Source: Paracoccaceae bacterium (GTDB taxonomy: Bacteria; Pseudomonadota; Alphaproteobacteria; Rhodobacterales; Rhodobacteraceae). Taken from it: a stretch of DNA of 9,205 nucleotides. The DNA lies in contig JALQTL010000183.1 in assembly GCA_023260935.1 (NCBI GenBank), forward strand, positions 1 through 9,205. The letters run 5' to 3'. The notes under the pieces are model-generated. The model saw only the letters and a list, made by a program, of their open reading frames with translations. It did not search any database and was not told where the DNA came from. Made by a program: the position numbers and the translations under genes. Every line of letters starts with the position of its first letter. The stretch's first letter is position 1. Positions 5,021 to 9,205 of this stretch are shown in pieces.

Positions 5021-6535
5021 ATGCACTCTGTCATCGACCTTCGCCCCGCCCCGCCCGTGCCTGCCCCGTTCAACATGGCAGAGCATGTCCTGGCCAACAG
5101 CGCGGCCCGCCACCCCGACCGGATCGCCTTGCAGATCCTTGGCCCCACGGGCGCACAAAGGTGGAGTTACGGGCGCCTTCTGGCGGCGGTGCAGGGCTGT
5201 GCGACCGGGCTTCTGGCACGCGGCGCCGAACCGGGCGACAGGGTGCTGTTGCGCCTGTCGAACCAGGTTGAATTTCCCGTGGCGTTTCTGGGCGCGCTGG
5301 CGGCGGGGATGGTGCCGGTGGCCACCTCATCCCAGCTGACGGCGGAAGAGATCACGCCGATGGCCGCGCGGGTATCGCCCCGGCTGATCGTGGCCAGCCC
5401 CGGCGTGGCCCTGCCCGATCATCCTGCCCCGGTGATTGCAGATGCCGAAATCCGGGCGATGGAGAGCCTGCCCCCCACCGCATTCCAGCGCGGCGATCCG
5501 AACCGGCCGGGATATATCATCTTCACCTCCGGCACCTCGGGCACGCCGATGGCGGTGGTGCATGCCCACCGGGCCATTCTGGGCCGGCTGATGATGCACA
5601 GCGGCTGGGAAGGTCTGGGCGAAGGCGACAGGCTGCTGCACGCTGGTGCCTTCAACTGGACCTATACGCTGGGCACCGGGCTGATGGATCCCTGGACAGT
5701 GGGGGCAACCGCGCTGATCCCCGGGGCGGGCGTGGGGCCGGATCAGCTTGGCCTGCTGCTGAAGCGGTTTGACGCCACCATCTTTGCCGCCGCACCCGGG
5801 GTATACCGTCAGATGCTGCGCACGCCCCTGCCCGCGCTGCCGCGCCTGCGCCATGGGCTTTCGGCGGGCGAAAAGCTGCCGGAAGAGCTGCGCGCCGCAT
5901 GGCAGACCGCCACGGGCACCCCGATCTGCGAGGCGCTGGGCATGTCCGAGGTTTCCACCTTCATCTCGGCCGCCCCCGGCCACCCCGCCCCGCCCGGCAG
6001 CACCGGCTTTGCCCAGCCCGGTCGGCGCATTGCCGCCCTTGGCCCGGATGGCGAACCCGTGCCCCGGGGCGAACCCGGCGAACTGGCAGTAGACCGCGCC
6101 GACCCAGGGCTGATGCTGGAATACCTTGACGCGCCCGAAGCCACCCACGCGCGGTTCCGGGGCGAGTGGTTCCTGACGGGCGACAGCATCCGCATCGATG
6201 AAGATGGCGCCGTCAGCTATCTGGGCCGCAACGATGACCAGATGAACGCCGGCGGCTACCGTGTCAGCCCGGTCGAGGTGGAGCGGGCGATGGCCACCTT
6301 CCCCGGCCTTCTGGAAGCCGCCGTCACGGAAGTCGAGGTGCGCCCCGGCGTCACCGTCATCGGCTGCTTCTACACCGCCGAGGCCCCGCTGGACGAAACC
6401 GCACTGGCCGCCCATGCCGCCGCCCATCTGGCCCGCTACAAGCAGCCCCGGATGTTCCGTCACCTTGCCGCCCTGCCGCGTGGGGCCAATGCAAAGCTGA
6501 ACCGCCGGATGCTGCGGCAAAAGGAAAGCCCATGA
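5021..6535 (+). CDS. AMP-forming acyl-CoA ligase (ANL superfamily, benzoate-CoA-ligase-like)
   Basis: Activates a carboxylic acid with ATP and then transfers the acyl group to CoA; substrate not identified. The 504-residue length is normal. ANL motifs appear in order: phosphate loop TSGTSGTP at 169-176, GMSEVS as the A5 motif, WFLTGD as A7, the hinge region YLGRNDDQMNAGGYRVSP with Arg403 and Asp405-Asp406, and the catalytic lysine Lys492 in ANAKLNRR near the C-terminus. The catalytic lysine is intact, so the enzyme should be able to form an adenylate. The phosphate loop is unusual: the Lys-Gly that normally follows TSGTTGxP is Met177-Ala178. Overall character resembles aromatic or short-chain acid ligases more than long-chain ones. 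An ATG at 5009 is an alternative start; neither has a Shine-Dalgarno sequence. The stop overlaps the next start by ATGA, so the oxidoreductase is translationally coupled. It is divergent from the XRE-cupin regulator. Confidence 0.9.
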   Translation: MHSVIDLRPAPPVPAPFNMAEHVLANSAARHPDRIALQILGPTGAQRWSYGRLLAAVQGCATGLLARGAEPGDRVLLRLSNQVEFPVAFLGALAAGMVPVATSSQLTAEEITPMAARVSPRLIVASPGVALPDHPAPVIADAEIRAMESLPPTAFQRGDPNRPGYIIFTSGTSGTPMAVVHAHRAILGRLMMHSGWEGLGEGDRLLHAGAFNWTYTLGTGLMDPWTVGATALIPGAGVGPDQLGLLLKRFDATIFAAAPGVYRQMLRTPLPALPRLRHGLSAGEKLPEELRAAWQTATGTPICEALGMSEVSTFISAAPGHPAPPGSTGFAQPGRRIAALGPDGEPVPRGEPGELAVDRADPGLMLEYLDAPEATHARFRGEWFLTGDSIRIDEDGAVSYLGRNDDQMNAGGYRVSPVEVERAMATFPGLLEAAVTEVEVRPGVTVIGCFYTAEAPLDETALAAHAAAHLARYKQPRMFRHLAALPRGANAKLNRRMLRQKESP

Positions 6536-7194
6536 TCAAGCTTGATGTGCTGTCAGACCCGATCTGCCCTTGGTGCTATATCGGGAAAACCCATCTGGAC
6601 CGCGCGCTGGAGGCGAACCCCGGCCATCCGTTCGAAATCGAATGGCATCCGTTTCAGCTGAACCCCGACATGCCACCCGAAGGGCTGGACAGGCGCAGCT
6701 ATCTGGAAGCGAAATTCGGCGGCAAGGAAAACGCCGTCAAGGTATATGCCCGGGTGGAAGAAGCTGCCCGCAGCGCGGGGCTGGAGATCGATTTTGCGAA
6801 TATCCCCCGCGTGCCGAACACGCTGAACGCCCATCGGCTGATCCATTGGGCGGGGCTGGAGGGGCGGCAATCGGCCGTCGTGGCCGCGCTCTTTCGCGCC
6901 TATTGGCGCGAAGGGCGCGACATTGGCGATGCCTCGGTGCTGGCCGATATCGCCGGGGCATGCGGGCTTGACCGCGCCATGACGGAACGCCTGCTGGCCA
7001 GCGATGCCGATGCCGAAGACATCCGCGCCCGCGACGAACATGCCCGCCAGCGCGGCGTGACCGGGGTGCCCTGCTTCATCATCGCCAACCAGTATGTCGT
7101 CAGCGGCGCTCAGCCCCCGCAGGTCTGGGGGCAGATCGTGACAGAACTTCTGGCCGATCAGAACGGCACGACGCCGCCCGAACCCGAGGCCTGA
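6532..7194 (+). CDS. DsbA-family thiol oxidoreductase, FrnE-like
   Basis: A 220-residue cytosolic thioredoxin-fold protein with no signal peptide. The redox centre CPWC is at 12-15 (context SDPICPWCYIG) and the cis-proline loop TGVP ends at Pro180. The helical insertion carries NTLNAHRLIHWA at 97-107, a hallmark of the FrnE/2-hydroxychromene-2-carboxylate isomerase group. The intact CxxC argues for a FrnE-like oxidoreductase rather than an isomerase or kappa-class glutathione transferase, where the second cysteine is lost and the first is usually Ser. Cys181 directly after the cis-proline and Cys144 are additional. FrnE proteins are tied to polyketide tailoring or stress tolerance, but the substrate here is unknown. 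Its ATG overlaps the ligase stop by 4 bases, so the two are made together, which suggests a role on the same substrate or in protection of the same pathway. Confidence 0.9.
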   Translation: MIKLDVLSDPICPWCYIGKTHLDRALEANPGHPFEIEWHPFQLNPDMPPEGLDRRSYLEAKFGGKENAVKVYARVEEAARSAGLEIDFANIPRVPNTLNAHRLIHWAGLEGRQSAVVAALFRAYWREGRDIGDASVLADIAGACGLDRAMTERLLASDADAEDIRARDEHARQRGVTGVPCFIIANQYVVSGAQPPQVWGQIVTELLADQNGTTPPEPEA

Positions 7195-7282
7195 CGCCCG
7201 GGGCAGATGGCCCGGCCAAAGCCGCCAAGCACACTGGCGCAGCCCAGCCCACCATGATAACGGGCTGTGGAAAGGACATCTG
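7195..7282 (+). promoter_or_regulatory. Gap before the efflux gene with a small inverted repeat
   Basis: This 88-bp stretch separates the oxidoreductase from the transporter. CAGCCC (7245-7250) and GGGCTG (7262-7267) are a 6-bp inverted repeat with an 11-base loop, just before the Shine-Dalgarno sequence AAAGGA of the transporter. It could be an operator or a leader hairpin limiting translation. I see no convincing promoter hexamers and no T-run terminator, so read-through from the upstream operon is possible. Confidence 0.25.
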
Positions 7283-8491
7283 ATGACACCTTCCAAGCCG
7301 CTGGGGCAGGTGGAATTCATCGCCCTGATCGCGGTGCTATTCGCCACCATTGCCTTTTCCATTGATGCCATGCTGCCCGCCCTGCCCCGCATCGCGGCCG
7401 AGCTTTCGCCCGATGCCCCGAACCGGGCGCAGCTTATCCTGACCAGTTTCGTCATGGGCATGGGGCTTGGCACCTTTGTGGCCGGCCCCCTGTCTGACAG
7501 TTTCGGGCGGCGCACCGTGATTGCAGCCGGCGCGGTGCTTTATTGCGTGGCCGCGCTTTTCGCCTATTTCTCCACCTCTCTTGAAGGCGTGCTGATCGCC
7601 CGGCTGGTGCAGGGGATCGGGGCCGCCGGGCCGCGGGTGGTGTCGCTGGCCCTGGTGCGAGACCTTCACAAGGGGCGCGACATGGCCCGGATCGTCAGCT
7701 TTGCGATGATGATCTTCACGCTGGTGCCCGCCGTGGCCCCGGCTCTGGGGCAGGTGGTGATCGCGGGTTTTGGCTGGCGGGCGGTGTTTCTGGCCTTTCT
7801 GGCCTTTTCGCTTTTGTCGACGGTCTGGCTGCTGGCCCGCCAGCCCGAAACCCTGCCGACCGAGGCGCGACGCAGCTTTGCCGCCGGCTCGCTGTGGCAG
7901 GCCTTTACCGATGTGCTTTCACACAGCATCGTGCGCCTGTCGATCCTGGCGCAGACCCTGGCCTTTGCGGCACTTTTTGCCACGCTGTCCTCGACCCAGC
8001 CGATCTTTGACCAGACCTTCGGGCTGAATGATGCCTTCCCGGCCTATTTCGCTGCCATTGCGCTTCTGGCGGGTTCTGCCAGCCTTGTGAACGCGGCCCT
8101 TGTGGGGCGGCTGGGCATGCGCAGGCTGGTGTCCACCACCTTTGCCGTGCAGATAGGGCTTTCAGGCCTGTCCGCGGTGCTGCACGGCCTTGGCCTTTTG
8201 CCCGCGGCGCTGGTCTTTCCGGCCTATTTCCTGTGGACGGTGGGCGTGTTCTTCATGGCGGGCATGACGCTGGGCAACCTGAACGCGCTGGCGCTGGAAC
8301 CCGTGGGTCATGTGGCGGGGATGGCGGCGTCGGTCGTGGGGTCGGTGGCCACGGTCCTGTCGGTGCTGCTGGCCGTGCCCGTGGGGCTGATGTTTGACGG
8401 CACCCCGGTCCCGTTGATGGCGGCGGTGGCGGTCTTTGCCATGGGCGGGCTCATGGTCATGCGCCGCATCGGGCCCGGCCCGGCGGCCTGA
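7283..8491 (+). CDS. Bcr/CflA-type multidrug efflux transporter (MFS)
   Basis: A 402-residue inner-membrane proton-driven exporter with the length and hydrophobic pattern of a 12-helix MFS protein. N-terminal helix 1 is followed by the DAMLPALPRIA stretch at 28-38, a Bcr/CflA feature. MFS motif A is GPLSDSFGRR at 68-77, the helix 4 segment ARLVQGIGAAG is at 106-116, and the antiporter-type motif C region VPAVAPALG is at 148-156. GWRAVFLAF at 164-172 follows. A long central loop at about 187-212 divides the two halves. Family members export chloramphenicol, bicyclomycin or sulfonamides and also some metabolites; the cargo here cannot be told. The ATG at 7283 has AAAGGA about 7 bases upstream. 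It is in the same direction as the ligase operon but 88 bp away, so its membership in that operon is open. It converges on mfd. Confidence 0.9.
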   Translation: MTPSKPLGQVEFIALIAVLFATIAFSIDAMLPALPRIAAELSPDAPNRAQLILTSFVMGMGLGTFVAGPLSDSFGRRTVIAAGAVLYCVAALFAYFSTSLEGVLIARLVQGIGAAGPRVVSLALVRDLHKGRDMARIVSFAMMIFTLVPAVAPALGQVVIAGFGWRAVFLAFLAFSLLSTVWLLARQPETLPTEARRSFAAGSLWQAFTDVLSHSIVRLSILAQTLAFAALFATLSSTQPIFDQTFGLNDAFPAYFAAIALLAGSASLVNAALVGRLGMRRLVSTTFAVQIGLSGLSAVLHGLGLLPAALVFPAYFLWTVGVFFMAGMTLGNLNALALEPVGHVAGMAASVVGSVATVLSVLLAVPVGLMFDGTPVPLMAAVAVFAMGGLMVMRRIGPGPAA

Positions 8492-8522
8492 CCCTGACCC
8501 TGTCCTGAAAGCATCAGGCCGC
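8483..8522. terminator. Inverted repeat spanning the convergent transporter/mfd stops
   Basis: GCGGCCTGA (8483-8491) and TCAGGCCGC (8514-8522) are a perfect 9-bp inverted repeat with a 22-base loop. The TGA of the transporter ends the left arm and the TGA of mfd (minus strand) begins at the right arm. The loop continues a short imperfect hexamer repeat, CCTGAC-CCTGAC-CCTGTC (8487-8504). No T run follows on either strand. It may act as a weak bidirectional terminator; part of the symmetry arises simply because both genes end in GCC TGA. Confidence 0.4.
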
Positions 8523-9205
8523 GGTCGCCCGCCCCTTGGCCAGCGTTTCGGCCAGATCGCGGGCGATGCCGAAAGCGCCCTTGATCCGGTCCGCATCGGT
8601 CTTCCAGTCGCCGGCGATGACGATCTTGTTGCCCTGTACCCGGGCCGCCGCCCCTTGCGCCTTGATGAAGGTGACAAGCCCGGCCGGATTGGCGAACTTG
8701 TCGTTGTGAAACTGGATCGTCGCGCCCTTTGGCCCGGCATCGATGCGGCTGATACCGGCCCGCTTTGCCATCGCCTTGATGCGCACGATCAGCATCAGCG
8801 TGTTCACTTCCTTTGGCAAAGGCCCGAAACGATCGATCAATTCGGCCGCGAAACCTTCCAGTTCCACCTTTGTGGTCAGGCTGGAAAGCCGCCGATACAG
8901 CCCCAGCCGCACATCCAGATCCACCACATAATCCTCGGGGATCATCACCGGCAGGCCAAGGTTCAGCTGCGGCGACCACTGGTCGTCAATCGCGGCCAGC
9001 CCGCCGATCTCGCCCGATTTGATCTTGGCAATCGTTTCTTCCAGCATCTGCTGGTAAAGCTCGTAGCCGACTTCCTTGATATGGCCCGACTGTTCGTCGC
9101 CGACGAGGTTGCCGGCGCCGCGAATGTCGAGATCATGGCTGGCGAGCTGGAAGCCGGCGCCCAGCGTATCGAGATCGGACAGCACCTTCAGCCGCTTTTC
9201 CGCGG
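8514..9205 (-). CDS. mfd: Transcription-repair coupling factor, C-terminal part (cut by window edge)
   Basis: Mfd is a DNA translocase that removes RNA polymerase stalled at lesions and recruits UvrA. The visible frame holds the last 229 of roughly 1,150 residues and runs off the right edge. At its start is the end of the translocase domain, with the diagnostic LASHDLDIRGAGNLVGDEQSG (helicase motif VI region) followed by GHIKEVGYELYQQMLEE. The rest is the C-terminal TRCF domain (D7), including LPVMIPEDYV, LGLYRRLSSL and the ELIDRFGPLPKEVNTLM segment. It ends in a less conserved tail rich in Ala. The reading frame is intact. In Rhodobacterales-type genomes the C-terminus of Mfd is commonly this long. 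The gene is convergent with the efflux transporter, 22 bp between the two stop codons. Confidence 0.97.
   Translation of the reverse strand, partial: AEKRLKVLSDLDTLGAGFQLASHDLDIRGAGNLVGDEQSGHIKEVGYELYQQMLEETIAKIKSGEIGGLAAIDDQWSPQLNLGLPVMIPEDYVVDLDVRLGLYRRLSSLTTKVELEGFAAELIDRFGPLPKEVNTLMLIVRIKAMAKRAGISRIDAGPKGATIQFHNDKFANPAGLVTFIKAQGAAARVQGNKIVIAGDWKTDADRIKGAFGIARDLAETLAKGRATAA

Noticed and set aside
5327..6520. Minus-strand open frame of 397 codons opposite the acyl-CoA ligase
   Set aside because: It is a shadow of a gene with all the ANL motifs; the translated sequence has no domain pattern.
6532..7194. Reading the DsbA-family protein as 2-hydroxychromene-2-carboxylate isomerase
   Set aside because: It belongs to the same superfamily group, but the intact CPWC redox pair fits FrnE-like oxidoreductases; the isomerases lack the CxxC.
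6553..7515. Minus-strand open frame of 320 codons opposite the oxidoreductase and transporter start
   Set aside because: It spans two real plus-strand genes and the gap between them and shows no motif.
8487..8508. CCTGAC hexamer repeat as a microsatellite or array
   Set aside because: Only about three imperfect units, overlapping a stop codon and an inverted-repeat arm; too short to call a repeat element.

Overview
The window is GC-rich, densely packed chromosomal DNA. Its gene content and protein style (an Mfd C-terminus, BdhA-type 3-hydroxybutyrate dehydrogenase, an entericidin-type lipoprotein, FrnE-like DsbA protein and XRE-cupin regulator) suggest an alphaproteobacterium, most likely Rhodobacterales (Rhodobacter/Paracoccus-like). 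This placement is inferred from protein character and codon use, not from a marker gene. I see no insertion sequence, phage gene, CRISPR array, tRNA or rRNA.

Region 1 (1-2081, minus strand) is a three-gene run read bdhA - psuK - psuG. 3-Hydroxybutyrate dehydrogenase is followed after 21 bp by a PfkB-family sugar kinase called as pseudouridine kinase. The kinase overlaps pseudouridine-5'-phosphate glycosidase by ATGA; the glycosidase is cut by the window edge. The two psu genes form a pathway (pseudouridine to pseudouridine-5'-phosphate to uracil plus ribose 5-phosphate). bdhA feeds 3-hydroxybutyrate into acetoacetate, so the run joins two unrelated carbon-salvage functions.

Region 2 (2082-2350) is the only long gap. 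It holds a well-formed minus-strand transcription unit with no obvious protein gene: a promoter-like pair with 17-bp spacing (2244-2272), a predicted start near 2237, a 7-bp hairpin, and a strong intrinsic terminator with a 9-base T run (2161-2190). It is either a ~77-nt small RNA or an attenuated leader of bdhA. This is the most interesting feature of the window.

Region 3 (2351-4318, plus strand) encodes a YejA-like periplasmic solute-binding protein, with no permease or ATPase genes beside it, and a 38-residue entericidin-like lipoprotein. Its stop codon lies in a palindrome shared with the stop codon of the convergent regulator gene.

Region 4 (4330-7194) is a divergent pair. An XRE-cupin transcription factor (minus) faces an AMP-forming acyl-CoA ligase (plus), which is coupled by an ATGA overlap to a cytosolic FrnE-like DsbA-family oxidoreductase. 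The 67-bp control region has a palindromic TTGCAA nearly equidistant from both start codons. The simplest reading is a small regulated catabolic or detoxification operon for an unidentified carboxylic acid.

Region 5 (7283-9205) has a Bcr/CflA-type drug-efflux MFS transporter (plus) converging on the 3' end of mfd (minus). Both stop codons are again in the arms of a shared inverted repeat.
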